NCBI GenBank assembly: GCA_002691385.1
Contig: NZHT01000033.1
Location: forward strand, 1 to 48,175
DNA: 48,175 nucleotides
Direction: 5' to 3'
From: Flammeovirgaceae bacterium
Lineage (GTDB): Bacteria > Bacteroidota > Bacteroidia > Cytophagales > Cyclobacteriaceae
Shown one piece after another: positions 11,623 through 22,629 of this stretch. The notes under the pieces are model-generated. The model was not told where the DNA came from and did not search any database. It saw only the letters and a list, made by a program, of their open reading frames with translations. Each line of letters starts with the position of its first letter. Position 1 is the stretch's first letter. Made by a program: the position numbers and the translations under genes.

Positions 11623-12078
11623 TAATAATCAATTAAATGAAATTTTAATCTTATTTTTTTTAAAATTTTGTTAAAGAGCTGTTAGCTACCAAAATAATAA
11701 TCTCAAATTGGAAACAAAGTTGCGAATTTAATCATAATTAATGATCTTTTCAACTTTTTCATGCTGCTAATTCAATCCAATACAGATAAAAAAATAATTA
11801 AAATGTAAAATTCAATAATTAAAGCAAAAGGATTTAGGCATCAGTCATTTTTATTTTGAATGAGCTGGTAATAAAAATGAATAGAATTTTGAAAAAAAAT
11901 TACAATTACATATTTATTACTGCCATGGAAACCTACCTTTTTTTATATTATGATTTACGCAACAGTAAAAGGGCAACAGTAATCCGGAATCTCAACAAAA
12001 TGCTCTGAATCTTTTACTCTAGTTAATAAAAAAGGATTTTAACAAAAATAAAGCCTCGCGCATCCTTTTGATATTTCA

Positions 12079-13386
12079 TTAAAAATGAATCCGTCTCGTG
12101 AGATAAATAAATCTAAAAATATGTAAAGAGGCCGCCAACGTCAAGGCACCTGATAAAGCGTACCAAATCCCCGCCAGGCCCATATCAAAATGAAATGCCA
12201 AGAGATAACTTCCGGGAATGGCACATATCCAGTAAACAAAAAAAGTAATAAAAGCGGGTATTTTTACATCTGTTAAACCTCTTAAGATCCCTAGACCCAC
12301 CGCTTGTAAACCATCCGATATTTGAAACCCCGCAGCTATTAATAACAGACCTAAGGCAATTTTTTGTACCGCTTCATCTTCGATATATAACTGAATCAAC
12401 AAATGCCTTGCCATAATGATAGATATGGCTGCTAAGAACATAAAACCTGCAACCAATGCCAAACTTGAAAATCCTGCTAATTTTAAATTTTTTAAATCCT
12501 TTTTACCCATTTGATTAGCAATTCTAATGGATGCGGCTGCCCCAAGTCCCGACGCGGCCATATAAGTCACTGCAACCATATTCAAAGCAATTTGATGTGC
12601 CGCCAAAGTAGCTGCACTGATCCAACCTGCCATAATTCCCGCCATTGAAAATGCTGCAATTTCAAATACATACTGTAAACCAGAAGGCACCCCAATTCTC
12701 AGTAAACGCATGATTACCTTCAAATCAAAATGTCCACTGAAACCACGCCACATTTCTCGGGTCAATACCATCATTAAAATCACCATAACAAATCGAGAAA
12801 TTAAAGTAGCATACCCTGCTCCAATGAGACCCATTTTAGGAAATCCCCAATGGCCATAGATAAAGACATAATTCAGTAAAACATTTAATAAATTAGCCAA
12901 AACAGAAACTATCATCGGACTTAATGTATTGGATTGACCTTCCGAAAATTGTCTGAATGTTTGGAATATCATCAAAGGAATCAATGATGTTGAAATAATT
13001 TTTAAATAGGGAGAAGCCGCCAAAGTCACCGACGACTGCTGGCCAAAAAAAGATAAATAAGGTATCAAAATCAAAGTAATGAAGAACATTATCAAAGCTA
13101 AGAGGATATTGAGAAGCATACCATTTTGTAGAAATATCAAACGTCCCTCTTTATCTGACTGGCTTGTAGCAGCAACCAAAGGTGTAATGGCATAACTGAC
13201 ACCTAACCCGAACAATAAAAAAACATGATAAATCGCCGTTGCGAAAGTAGCTCCCGCCAAAGGAATTACACCTATCTGACCTACCATAATCGTATCGGCA
13301 ACTGAAACCATAATATGACCTAGTTGTCCAATGATAACTGGAATAGCCAAAATTATATTTTCCTTAAAATGATCCTTAATTGTCAT
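12079..13386 (-). CDS. MATE family efflux transporter
   Basis: 435 aa, 12 TM; VADTIMVGQIGVIPLAGA and YVFIYGHWGFPKMGLIGAGYAT. Confidence 0.93.
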   Translation of the reverse strand: MTIKDHFKENIILAIPVIIGQLGHIMVSVADTIMVGQIGVIPLAGATFATAIYHVFLLFGLGVSYAITPLVAATSQSDKEGRLIFLQNGMLLNILLALIMFFITLILIPYLSFFGQQSSVTLAASPYLKIISTSLIPLMIFQTFRQFSEGQSNTLSPMIVSVLANLLNVLLNYVFIYGHWGFPKMGLIGAGYATLISRFVMVILMMVLTREMWRGFSGHFDLKVIMRLLRIGVPSGLQYVFEIAAFSMAGIMAGWISAATLAAHQIALNMVAVTYMAASGLGAAASIRIANQMGKKDLKNLKLAGFSSLALVAGFMFLAAISIIMARHLLIQLYIEDEAVQKIALGLLLIAAGFQISDGLQAVGLGILRGLTDVKIPAFITFFVYWICAIPGSYLLAFHFDMGLAGIWYALSGALTLAASLHIFRFIYLTRRIHF

Positions 13387-13748
13387 GTAGTACGATAGAA
13401 GAATTTTTAAATACTACTAAAAATTTTTTGTAATCCAAAGACACACGTCCTAGATTAATTTTATGTTCTAAATATAATCTAAAAATAAATCCTCTAATTT
13501 TAACTAAATAAGGTACCTTCTCAAGAAATCAAGCATAAAAATCGACGAAAATAGCTAATCTTTAAGCTAATAGACCTAAGTAGAAAATTATATTGATTTT
13601 GCTATTTATTTTGACAACAGCACATGTCAAAACTCATTTATTCAATTGTTATTAATTTAAATGAAACTTCAATGTTTTTTTTTTAGTTGATAATAAAAGT
13701 GAATACATTAACTTTCACTCATGTAAACTAAATGTTACAATAAGTCCA

Positions 13749-16700
13749 ATGAAAAAATATTTTCTCAATTTAAGCCTAATCTTGATCAGTGCTTTGTTTT
13801 TGTTCAGTGTTTTGTTTCTTAAACAATTTGAAAAAAGTACTAAAACGAGTACTATTAAGGATCATTTTAAATCGTACAATAATGTCCAAGAATTTATAAA
13901 AAAGGAGAAAAATGAAAAAAAGGAACGCATGCGAATGGGCTATCCAGATAAGCATGCAGAAATTCAAAGAAAAATTAGAACGGCATATGGACAAGAAGCT
14001 CCAACTTATGAAGAAGGTTACCAACTGAAAGAATTCAAAAAACTGCAAGCGAAAAATCAAAATGCACGACAAGAAATAGAGTATACCTTTATTGAACGGG
14101 GGCCAGGAAACATTTCAGGTAGAACCAGAGCTTTTTTCGTTGATATTTCGGATCCTACCCAAAATACTTGGTTTGCAGGTGCTGCATCTGGAGGGATTTG
14201 GAAAACAACTAATGGTGGAGCCTCTTGGAAAACTTCCTCCGTTGGACTTCCTAATCTTGGAACCAATGCTTTAGCTCAGTCAAGGTCAAATCCGGATATC
14301 ATTTATGCCGGTACAGGGGAGCATTATGCAGGAGGTGACCTAAATGGAGCAGGGCTATTTAAATCAACTGATCATGGGAAAAATTGGTTTCAAATTGTAA
14401 AGCCTGATGATATACCCGCACTCCAACTAATAGGCCGGATAATTGTTAATCCGAAAGATGAAAATGACATTGTCGTTGTAGGTGTAAGTAGTAATTGGTC
14501 ACCAGGTTCACCAAAATCAGGCATTTATAAATCCATTGACGGTGGAATCTCATGGTCAAAATCATTGTTTTTTGAAAATGGCTATGTTGCGGATATGATA
14601 TTGAGTGATCCAGTGAACTGGAGCACTCAATATGCCTCAATTAATGGAAAAGGGGTATTTAAATCCATTGATGGTGGACAGACCTGGGCATTTAAAAGTT
14701 CAGGTATATCAAGCCCTGGTAGAATTGAAATTGGAATTTCTTCTATAGACCCTAAAATCATATGGGCTTCAGAAGAGACAGGCCAATTATATCTTTCTAG
14801 GGATGGAGCGGAGACTTGGGCATTTATGAGTGAAGCCGACGATTTAAACAACTTTGATTTTCTAATCCAAGGTAGTTACGATAACGCCGTCATGGCTCAT
14901 CCATTTGATACCAATAAAGTATATGTCGGGGGTGTAAACATATGGGAATTTACAGCCACTGATACTGAAACAGTTAATAAGGTCTTTGATCTAGAAGACA
15001 GCGGTACAGGGGAATTCATGAATTTTATTAATTTTTCAGCAGACTATCTCGGAGGTATTTTAGAAATAGGAGAGGTTGGTTACTTGAATACTGTTAAAAT
15101 AGAAATCCGCTTTGGACAAGGTACTCAAAGCGCGCATAGGTTCAGCGTCGCAGGCGCAGGTTCAGGTGTACCTGATGCCAACTACAAATATGAAGATTAT
15201 GTAGAGGTCCCCTTTCAAGTTTGGGATTTAGAAAATAATAGACAACTTATGGTCTCTTTTAGAGATCAGCAAGAGGATGGTATGTGGAATTTAATTCCTA
15301 GAAATATCAATGGGGCCACTGACGAGCATTCACGGGAGTACTTATATATTCATCTTTTGGATTATAGTGAAACGGCTGATGAAAATATTGCTTCCGACGG
15401 AGGGCAAGTCTATGAACAAATGTATTCTATGTGGCCCGTAGGTGCTGATGGATATGATTTTGATCCTGGAACGCTCCCCAATTCTAAAATTAGTATTGGA
15501 CTTTTTGAAAGAGAAACCATTATTAGGGAAACGTTCAACATATCTGATGCCTACAATAATTATGATGGAAACAATTCCTTAATATCGGGTACCCCTGCTA
15601 ATTCACAAAATGCTGTTCATCCCGATCATCACAGTTTACGTGCACTCAATATCAATTTGGATGATGAGACTTTCAATATTTTAAGCACCAATGATGGAGG
15701 AATTTATTTATCGGAATTATCGCAACAGCCTGGACACATGGATATGGGGTTTGAATTCGTGAGTACAGGATTTAACACGACACAATTTTACTCTGCAGAC
15801 AAAATGCCTGGTGAAGAGAGGTATATAGGAGGTATGCAAGACCAAGGCACCTATCTTTCACAGGAAGGATCTTCCGCTAATACGAGCTCAGCATATCGAT
15901 ATGTAATTCCCGGTGATGGATTTGAAGCCTTATGGAATAATCGTGATCCTCAAAAAGTTATCGGATCAGCTTATTATAACAGATTTGCATCTTCTGATGA
16001 CGGTGGAGCAACTTGGGCATGGTCAGTAAATGGCATCACAGAAGGAGATGGGCCTTTCTTATCTAGATTAGCGAGTTCAAGATTTTATCCGGATCGCATC
16101 TATGCTGTGAGTGATTATGGTATTTATAAATCTAATAATTTTGGAAAAACATGGAATCTTTCACCCATTCAATCAGATTATTGGACTGCAAGTAACTTTA
16201 CTGATATCGAAGTTTCTAAGGCTGATGCAAACATTGTTTGGGTTGGAAATTACATGAGCGAGGGTAACAGAATTTTTGTGTCTACTGATGGAGGTTTAAC
16301 CTTCACGCCAACAGAAACCTATCTAGAGTATCCCAATTTGGGCCCAGTAATAGCTATAAGCACTCATCCTACTGAACCTAATACCGCTTTTGCCCAATTT
16401 GGAGTTGATGGATTACCAAAAGTTTTAAAAACTGAAGATCTTGGAAAAACCTGGAGAGATATTACAGGATTTGATTTAACAACAGGATCAAGCACCAGAG
16501 GATTCCCCAATTTAGTGACCCATAAATTATTATGTTTTACCAATGATCCTGATCATATTTGGGTAGGTACTGAAATCGGAATCATTGAAACATTAGATGG
16601 AGGGGAGTCTTGGGCGCTTCTTAATTCAAATATGCCTATGGTTAAAATATCGGACATGAAAGTCCAGGATGATCAAGTCATCATAGCGACCTATGGAAGA

Positions 16701-17798
16701 GGTATTTGGTCGGTAACCATTCCAGAAATTCAACAAGAAATTGTTTTTGCTCCTCTTGTAGAACAGCTGAGTATACATCCTAAGGGGACTATGACTATTG
16801 CCTTATACTATTCAGATCTGTTCGATTCAACTCAAATCATTATAAATGGCAATCTCATTCATTCTTTAGGAACCCAAGATCTTGGGACGGTCAAGATCGA
16901 CCTAGATAACTTAAACTTAACGGGCACAGAAACCGTTAAAACTTTTGCATACAAAGATGGCAAGTCTTATGAATCTCTAGAATCAGAATTTTTACTGCAC
17001 GAAGTTTTCGATGTTGAAACCAGCTATAGCACTAATTTTTCAGGTGCATTTAACCAACTAGCCTCCTCTGGTTTTGTAACCGGTTTCGAAAGTGGATTCC
17101 CAACTCCAGCTCTACACACTACTCACCCATACCCGTCATCAAAGGAACTAATCTCCATCTTAAAAACACCTATTAAAATTAATGAAACAAATACAATTCT
17201 TAAATTCGAAGAAATTGTTATTGTAGAGACAGGTGAAGAAGGGTCCAGTTTTGGCGATCAAGAATTTTGGGATTATGTCATTGTGGAGGGTTCAACTGAT
17301 GGCTTAAATTGGATTCCTTTTCTCGATGGCTATGATTCCGATACTTATCCAGAATGGACTTCAACGTACAGCAGTGGCAGTGATGGAAATCCCAGCTTAT
17401 TTAAAACAAGAACCATTGACATGCTCAAAACTTTCAAATCCAATGACATAGTATTAATCCGTTTTCGTCTCTTCGCCGATGCAAACCTTGAAGGTTGGGG
17501 ATGGGCCATCGATGATTTGGCCATTCAAGAAGAGCCCTTAGCGGTTAATCAAGATCAAAAAAATGGATTCAGTATCTATCCAAATCCAATATTATCTTCT
17601 GCGCAAATTGAATTTAGATTAGATAAAAAATCATATGTAAAAATTTTGGACCTACAAGGTAAACTCCTACGGTCTTACCATGTAGCTGCTGGAACACCTC
17701 GAATCTCATTTGAAAGAGGTAATTTAAAGTCTGGCATTTATTTAGTCTCTATCGAAGCGCAAGGCTTTAATCAAATGAAGAAAATACTAATTCAATAA
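13749..17798 (+). CDS. large secreted protein with multiple Asp-box/BNR (VPS10-sortilin-like) repeats and type A T9SS C-terminal sorting domain
   Basis: N-terminal hydrophobic segment; repeats such as TTNGGASWKTS, STDHGKNWF, SIDGGISWS, SIDGGQTWAF, SNNFGKTWN, TEDLGKTWRD, TLDGGESWAL; C-terminus FSIYPNPILSSAQIEF...GIYLVSIEAQGFNQMKKILIQ. Confidence 0.9.
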   Translation: MKKYFLNLSLILISALFLFSVLFLKQFEKSTKTSTIKDHFKSYNNVQEFIKKEKNEKKERMRMGYPDKHAEIQRKIRTAYGQEAPTYEEGYQLKEFKKLQAKNQNARQEIEYTFIERGPGNISGRTRAFFVDISDPTQNTWFAGAASGGIWKTTNGGASWKTSSVGLPNLGTNALAQSRSNPDIIYAGTGEHYAGGDLNGAGLFKSTDHGKNWFQIVKPDDIPALQLIGRIIVNPKDENDIVVVGVSSNWSPGSPKSGIYKSIDGGISWSKSLFFENGYVADMILSDPVNWSTQYASINGKGVFKSIDGGQTWAFKSSGISSPGRIEIGISSIDPKIIWASEETGQLYLSRDGAETWAFMSEADDLNNFDFLIQGSYDNAVMAHPFDTNKVYVGGVNIWEFTATDTETVNKVFDLEDSGTGEFMNFINFSADYLGGILEIGEVGYLNTVKIEIRFGQGTQSAHRFSVAGAGSGVPDANYKYEDYVEVPFQVWDLENNRQLMVSFRDQQEDGMWNLIPRNINGATDEHSREYLYIHLLDYSETADENIASDGGQVYEQMYSMWPVGADGYDFDPGTLPNSKISIGLFERETIIRETFNISDAYNNYDGNNSLISGTPANSQNAVHPDHHSLRALNINLDDETFNILSTNDGGIYLSELSQQPGHMDMGFEFVSTGFNTTQFYSADKMPGEERYIGGMQDQGTYLSQEGSSANTSSAYRYVIPGDGFEALWNNRDPQKVIGSAYYNRFASSDDGGATWAWSVNGITEGDGPFLSRLASSRFYPDRIYAVSDYGIYKSNNFGKTWNLSPIQSDYWTASNFTDIEVSKADANIVWVGNYMSEGNRIFVSTDGGLTFTPTETYLEYPNLGPVIAISTHPTEPNTAFAQFGVDGLPKVLKTEDLGKTWRDITGFDLTTGSSTRGFPNLVTHKLLCFTNDPDHIWVGTEIGIIETLDGGESWALLNSNMPMVKISDMKVQDDQVIIATYGRGIWSVTIPEIQQEIVFAPLVEQLSIHPKGTMTIALYYSDLFDSTQIIINGNLIHSLGTQDLGTVKIDLDNLNLTGTETVKTFAYKDGKSYESLESEFLLHEVFDVETSYSTNFSGAFNQLASSGFVTGFESGFPTPALHTTHPYPSSKELISILKTPIKINETNTILKFEEIVIVETGEEGSSFGDQEFWDYVIVEGSTDGLNWIPFLDGYDSDTYPEWTSTYSSGSDGNPSLFKTRTIDMLKTFKSNDIVLIRFRLFADANLEGWGWAIDDLAIQEEPLAVNQDQKNGFSIYPNPILSSAQIEFRLDKKSYVKILDLQGKLLRSYHVAAGTPRISFERGNLKSGIYLVSIEAQGFNQMKKILIQ

Positions 17799-17814
17799 TG
17801 AATAGCTTATTAAA

Positions 17815-18396
17815 ATGCTCAATTCATATTTTGATGTAAACAAAACTGAAGCAGGCTGTGACGAAGTAGGAAGAGGTTGTTTGGCAGGTCCAGTTGTAGC
17901 GGCAGCGGTCATCTTACCTAAATATTTCAAACATGATGTCCTAACTGATTCTAAAAAACTCCATTTTTCCGAGCGTGAATTACTCAAAATAGAAATAGAA
18001 AATGTAGCATTAGATTATGCTATTGGGGAGACTTCTGCCCAAGAAATTGATGAAATGAATATTCTCAATGCTTCATTTTTAGCCATGCATAGGGCCATTG
18101 ATAAGTTGAAAATTAAACCTGAACTTCTTCTCATTGATGGCAATAGGTATATTTCTCACAATTCTATCCCTTATCAATGTATCGTAAAAGGTGATTTAAA
18201 ATTCTTCTCGATTGCCGCTGCTTCAATAATCGCTAAAACGTATCGCGATCAACTCATGCGAGAGCTAGGGAAAGAATACCCTCATTACGGTTGGGAAACA
18301 AACGTGGGCTATCCTACCACTCCCCATCGGCAAGGTATCCGTAAACAAGGTATCACACCCCACCATAGAAAAACATTTCAACTTCTACCTAAATAA
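17815..18396 (+). CDS. rnhB: ribonuclease HII
   Basis: EAGCDEVGRGCLAGPVVAAAVILP, DSKKL, ASIIAKTYRD. Confidence 0.96.
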   Translation: MLNSYFDVNKTEAGCDEVGRGCLAGPVVAAAVILPKYFKHDVLTDSKKLHFSERELLKIEIENVALDYAIGETSAQEIDEMNILNASFLAMHRAIDKLKIKPELLLIDGNRYISHNSIPYQCIVKGDLKFFSIAAASIIAKTYRDQLMRELGKEYPHYGWETNVGYPTTPHRQGIRKQGITPHHRKTFQLLPK

Positions 18397-18423
18397 TCAT
18401 GAGGTCTATTTAATTTAGCCTTT

Positions 18424-19200
18424 ATGTCAATTATCCATCTTGTTTCCTGGAACGTTAATGGCATTCGTGCTATTATGAAGAAAGATTTTCTCAAAGATTT
18501 TAAAACACTAAACCCAGATGTGCTGTGCCTTCAAGAAATTAAGGCACAACCTGAGGATGCTCAAAAAGCATTTTCTGCAATTGAGGGCTACCATATATAT
18601 ACCAACTCATCTAAGTCAAGAAAGGGATATTCCGGAACAGCCATTTTGTCGAAAAAAGAGCCATTAAAAGTGGTTTTTGATATTGGGATTGAAGCACATG
18701 ATCAAGAGGGTCGTGTTATCACTGCAGAGTTTGTTTCCTATTTTTTAGTCACAGTTTATACTCCCAATTCAGGTGAGGGTTTAAAAAGATTAGATTACAG
18801 AACGGAATGGGACAGAGCATTTAAAGAATACATTTTAAGTTTGGAACAAACCAAACCCGTAGTTATTTGCGGAGATCTGAATGTAGCCAACAAGGAAATT
18901 GACATTGCGAGACCTAAAGCCAATTACAATGTGTCAAGTGGTTACACACAAAAAGAAATTGATGGTTTTGAAAGCTTAATAAGTGCGGGATATTTAGATA
19001 CTTTCAGAAAATATTATCCCGAGAAGGTTAAATACAGCTGGTGGAATTACAGATTTCAATCAAGAACAAGGAACGTGGGTTGGAGAATAGACTATTTCCT
19101 AGCCTCTGCAGCCCTTGAAGGGCAACTTAATGATGCTTTAATTTACTCTGAAGTAATGGGCTCAGATCACTGCCCAGTAGGACTTAAAATCACTATCTAA
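18424..19200 (+). CDS. xth: exodeoxyribonuclease III
   Basis: [59 protein letters not shown]. Confidence 0.96.
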   Translation: MSIIHLVSWNVNGIRAIMKKDFLKDFKTLNPDVLCLQEIKAQPEDAQKAFSAIEGYHIYTNSSKSRKGYSGTAILSKKEPLKVVFDIGIEAHDQEGRVITAEFVSYFLVTVYTPNSGEGLKRLDYRTEWDRAFKEYILSLEQTKPVVICGDLNVANKEIDIARPKANYNVSSGYTQKEIDGFESLISAGYLDTFRKYYPEKVKYSWWNYRFQSRTRNVGWRIDYFLASAALEGQLNDALIYSEVMGSDHCPVGLKITI

Positions 19201-19209
19201 AATAGACCC

Positions 19210-20292
19210 ATGGAAAACATTCGTATCCCATTGCATGAAGTCCACAAAGCACTTGGAGCTAGAATCATTCCCTTTGGAGGTTTTGAAATGCCGGTAAGAT
19301 ATAGCTCAGATAAAGAAGAGCATTTAGCAGTAAGAAATGGCGTTGGCGTCTTTGATGTGTCGCATATGGGGGAATTTCTTGTTGAAGGGCCTAATGCCCT
19401 GGAGCTAATTCAAAAAATAACGAGTAACGACGCAGCTAAACTCATAGATGGTCAAGCGCAGTATTCGTGTCTACCTAATAATGAGGGGGGTATCGTAGAT
19501 GATTTGATTGTTTATAAGTTTAGTTTAGAAAAATATATGTTGGTCGTTAACGCTTCCAATATTGAAAAAGATTGGCTTTGGATTTCAGAAAACAATGACA
19601 TGAGGGCCTCTTTAACCAATATTTCAAAGGATTATTGCCTCTTTGCGGTTCAGGGACCCAAAGCTTTGGATCTATTACAATCCATTACAGAAGTTGATTT
19701 AGCAAAGATCAAATTTTATCACTTTTATGAGGGTAAACTGGGTGGAATAGACGAAGTTATAATCTCAGCTACAGGTTATACAGGGGCAGGGGGATTTGAA
19801 TTGTATGTGAGAAATGAACAAGCAGAAGCGTTATGGAATAAAATATTCCATGCAGGTGCTCAATATGATATCAAACCTATAGGTTTGGGTGCACGAGATA
19901 CCTTAAGACTAGAGATGGGATATTGCTTATATGGCAATGAAATTGATGATAAAACCTCTCCCCTTGAAGCAGGTCTAGGATGGATTACAAAATTTTCAAA
20001 ATCCTTTATTAATTCCAAAGCACTCGCCTTGCAGAAAGAAAATGGAATTCAGAAAAAATTAATTGCATTTGAAATTGATGGAAAGGGTATCCCAAGACAT
20101 GATTACCCAATTATGAATTTAGAAGGTGTCATAATTGGCAAGGTCACTTCGGGAACCATGAGCCCATCCTTAAATAAAGGTATTGGAATGGGTTATATAC
20201 CCGTGGGTGACCATCAAATAGGGAGGAGCATTTTCATCGAAATTCGACATAAAAAAGTGCCTGCCATCATCTGCAAAACCCCTTTTTTATAA
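19210..20292 (+). CDS. gcvT: glycine cleavage system T protein (aminomethyltransferase)
   Basis: [43 protein letters not shown]. Confidence 0.96.
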   Translation: MENIRIPLHEVHKALGARIIPFGGFEMPVRYSSDKEEHLAVRNGVGVFDVSHMGEFLVEGPNALELIQKITSNDAAKLIDGQAQYSCLPNNEGGIVDDLIVYKFSLEKYMLVVNASNIEKDWLWISENNDMRASLTNISKDYCLFAVQGPKALDLLQSITEVDLAKIKFYHFYEGKLGGIDEVIISATGYTGAGGFELYVRNEQAEALWNKIFHAGAQYDIKPIGLGARDTLRLEMGYCLYGNEIDDKTSPLEAGLGWITKFSKSFINSKALALQKENGIQKKLIAFEIDGKGIPRHDYPIMNLEGVIIGKVTSGTMSPSLNKGIGMGYIPVGDHQIGRSIFIEIRHKKVPAIICKTPFL

Positions 20293-20296
20293 ACTT

Positions 20297-21007
20297 ATGT
20301 CCTTAACAATCGAGGTGTGCCTCACTCCTAAGTTAATCAATCAACATACTCTCGAGGGAAAAATTGCTGTTGTGGCAGACATATTTCGGGCAACTTCCTG
20401 TATAGTTACGGCTTTGTCAGAAAATGCAACTGCTATATATCCTGTAAGTACCATGGACGAATGCTTAAAGTTAGGAACTCAGGGCATGCTAACTGCGGGA
20501 GAACGTGGAGGTATCAAAATCAAAGAATTTAACTTAGGAAATTCACCTTTTGAATACATGGGTAAAGTCTCTGGAAAAGAGGTTGCCATATCAACGACTA
20601 ACGGTACAATCGCTCTAGAAAAGTCAAAAAATGCCGAACAAGTTATTATCGGCTCATTTTTGAATATTACAGCCACAATAAACTATTTAATCGATCAAAA
20701 ATTACCTGTAATCATTCATTGCGCAGGTTGGAAGGGAGCTCCTAATATAGAGGATACTTTGTACGCCGGGGCCTTGGTTCATCAACTGATCGGTCATGAT
20801 TATCTAGCCAAAAGTGATTCTGCTAAAATGGCCCTAGATTTATATCGCCGAAATAAGAATTCCTTACTGAAAATAGCATTAGAATCTGACCATGCAAAAC
20901 GACTTAAAAAATTTGGAATAACGAAAGATCTTGATTTTTGTCTTCAAGTAGACAAATATCCAAACCTTAATGGTAGATTGATGGGTTCAAAAATTATTAA
21001 AATCTAA
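20297..21007 (+). CDS. comB: ComB-type 2-phosphosulfolactate phosphatase family protein
   Basis: VVADIFRATSCIVTAL, LTAGERGG, ISTTNGTIAL, CAGWKGAPNIEDTLYAGALV are ComB-family motifs. Confidence 0.85.
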   Translation: MSLTIEVCLTPKLINQHTLEGKIAVVADIFRATSCIVTALSENATAIYPVSTMDECLKLGTQGMLTAGERGGIKIKEFNLGNSPFEYMGKVSGKEVAISTTNGTIALEKSKNAEQVIIGSFLNITATINYLIDQKLPVIIHCAGWKGAPNIEDTLYAGALVHQLIGHDYLAKSDSAKMALDLYRRNKNSLLKIALESDHAKRLKKFGITKDLDFCLQVDKYPNLNGRLMGSKIIKI

Positions 21008-21390
21008 TTAGCCTATCCAATTCCATTTTGGACAATTCAAGATCTGAAGCTTTGGTAGAAATTTGTAACTCACGTAAGGAACAAATCAAAGAAACTTACA
21101 AAAAAATTAAATAGAAGCCTAATAAATAGCTGCCTGCAAAAAATAAAAATCATGCTTTAAACACAAAAGAAAAGCTAAGCATCCCAATAATCTGCATGTC
21201 TCGAATCAAAGTCAATCTTATCCTTAAATTTTAAATATGACCTTTAATTAGAACTTTATCATCATGCTCCAAATATTTTTATACAATTTTCACATGATCC
21301 GGGCAATTACCAAAAATTGATTGATATAGGTCAACAGCAACAAAGAAATCGATGGAAAAGTAAAGTCGGTATATTTATTGAAGTGCCCAT

Positions 21391-21717
21391 TTATTTTAAT
21401 TTCGGATTCTTCTTATGACGGAGGTGATCCCTTAAGTCCTTCTTTTTGAAATTGTTTTCTAATGCCGCAGTCAAATCAATCCCTGTTTGATTGGCCAAGC
21501 ACATCAAAACCCATAAAATATCTGCCATTTCATCTGCCATATCATAGCGCTCATCAGATTTTTTAAACGACTGATCACCATATTTCCTCGCTATAATACG
21601 TGCCAATTCCCCAATCTCTTCTGACAATATGGCCATATTTGTAAGTTCACTAAAATAGCGTACACCAGTAGTATTGATCCATGCATCGACTTTTTCCTGG
21701 GCCTCTTTAATTTCCAT
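21391..21717 (-). CDS. MazG-like nucleotide pyrophosphohydrolase
   Basis: MAILSEEIGELARIIARKYG ... DEMADILWVLMCLANQTGIDL (ExxE...ExxD metal motifs). Confidence 0.9.
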   Translation of the reverse strand: MEIKEAQEKVDAWINTTGVRYFSELTNMAILSEEIGELARIIARKYGDQSFKKSDERYDMADEMADILWVLMCLANQTGIDLTAALENNFKKKDLRDHLRHKKNPKLK

Positions 21718-21738
21718 TAGTTCAAGGTCATTTAATGT

Positions 21739-22620
21739 TTACAAAATATTAAGAATTTGCTCTTTAATTTTCTCTAGTTCCTCCTTCATCCCCACCACCA
21801 ATCTTTGAATGTCTGCATGATTCGCTTTAGATCCGATAGTATTAATTTCTCGACCCAATTCTTGACATAAAAACCCCAATTTTTTCCCGCTTGTACCTTG
21901 ATCATTACTGATTAAATCAATAAAATAATCCAAATGACTACCCAATCTTATTTTTTCTTCTGTCAGATCCAATTTTTCAATATAGTAAATCAATTCTTGT
22001 TCAAACCTATTTTGATCTATCTTGACCCGCCGCTTAATCTCTTCAAGCGAATGATAAATTCGACTTTTTAGATTTTCGATCCTACCAGGATCTAATCGCT
22101 CTATCTCACTGAGCCCATTTCTTATTTTTTGATAAGAAGCGACCAACGCTTTTTGTAGATTTATTCCTTCCTGCTGTCTGAATTGATTACAATCCGCTAC
22201 TCCCTCCAAAAGTACTTCTTTGAATACTTCAAAAGAAATGTTTCCTTCTAGATTCTCTTCATGTAAAACAACATTGGGCATGTTCATGGTCATCTTAAAT
22301 AAAGCTACTTTCCCTTCCGAACCCAGATCTCCAGACAATTGCTCTAGACGTTTGTAATAAGCATCAAATAATTCTTGATCAATCTGAATCAGTGGTTGAT
22401 CACAATTATTAAGCTCGAAATGAACACCCAAATTGATTTTACCACGACTCAACCCTTTTTCCAGTAGCGCCTTTACTTCCATTTCCCATTTTAAAAATGC
22501 TCGAGGTAACCGAAAGGAGGGATCGAAAAACTTGCTGTTGAGTGTCTTTATCTCAACTTTTAAAGAATATTTCTCGGTAATTTTTTCAGCGGAACCAAAA
22601 CCCGTCATGGATGTAATCAT
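21739..22620 (-). CDS. yicC: YicC family endoribonuclease-like protein
   Basis: MITSMTGFGSAE N-terminus, SRGKINLGVHFE, KKLGFLCQELGREINTIGSKANHADIQRLVVGMKEELEKIKEQILNI C-terminus. Confidence 0.94.
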   Translation of the reverse strand: MITSMTGFGSAEKITEKYSLKVEIKTLNSKFFDPSFRLPRAFLKWEMEVKALLEKGLSRGKINLGVHFELNNCDQPLIQIDQELFDAYYKRLEQLSGDLGSEGKVALFKMTMNMPNVVLHEENLEGNISFEVFKEVLLEGVADCNQFRQQEGINLQKALVASYQKIRNGLSEIERLDPGRIENLKSRIYHSLEEIKRRVKIDQNRFEQELIYYIEKLDLTEEKIRLGSHLDYFIDLISNDQGTSGKKLGFLCQELGREINTIGSKANHADIQRLVVGMKEELEKIKEQILNIL

Positions 22621-22629
22621 ATTGCAATG

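Noticed and set aside
11925-12008. Short ORF METYLFLYYDLRNSKRATVIRNLNKML in the rpoD-MATE intergenic region
   Set aside because: Only 27 codons, no recognisable family or ribosome-binding context; insufficient to call.
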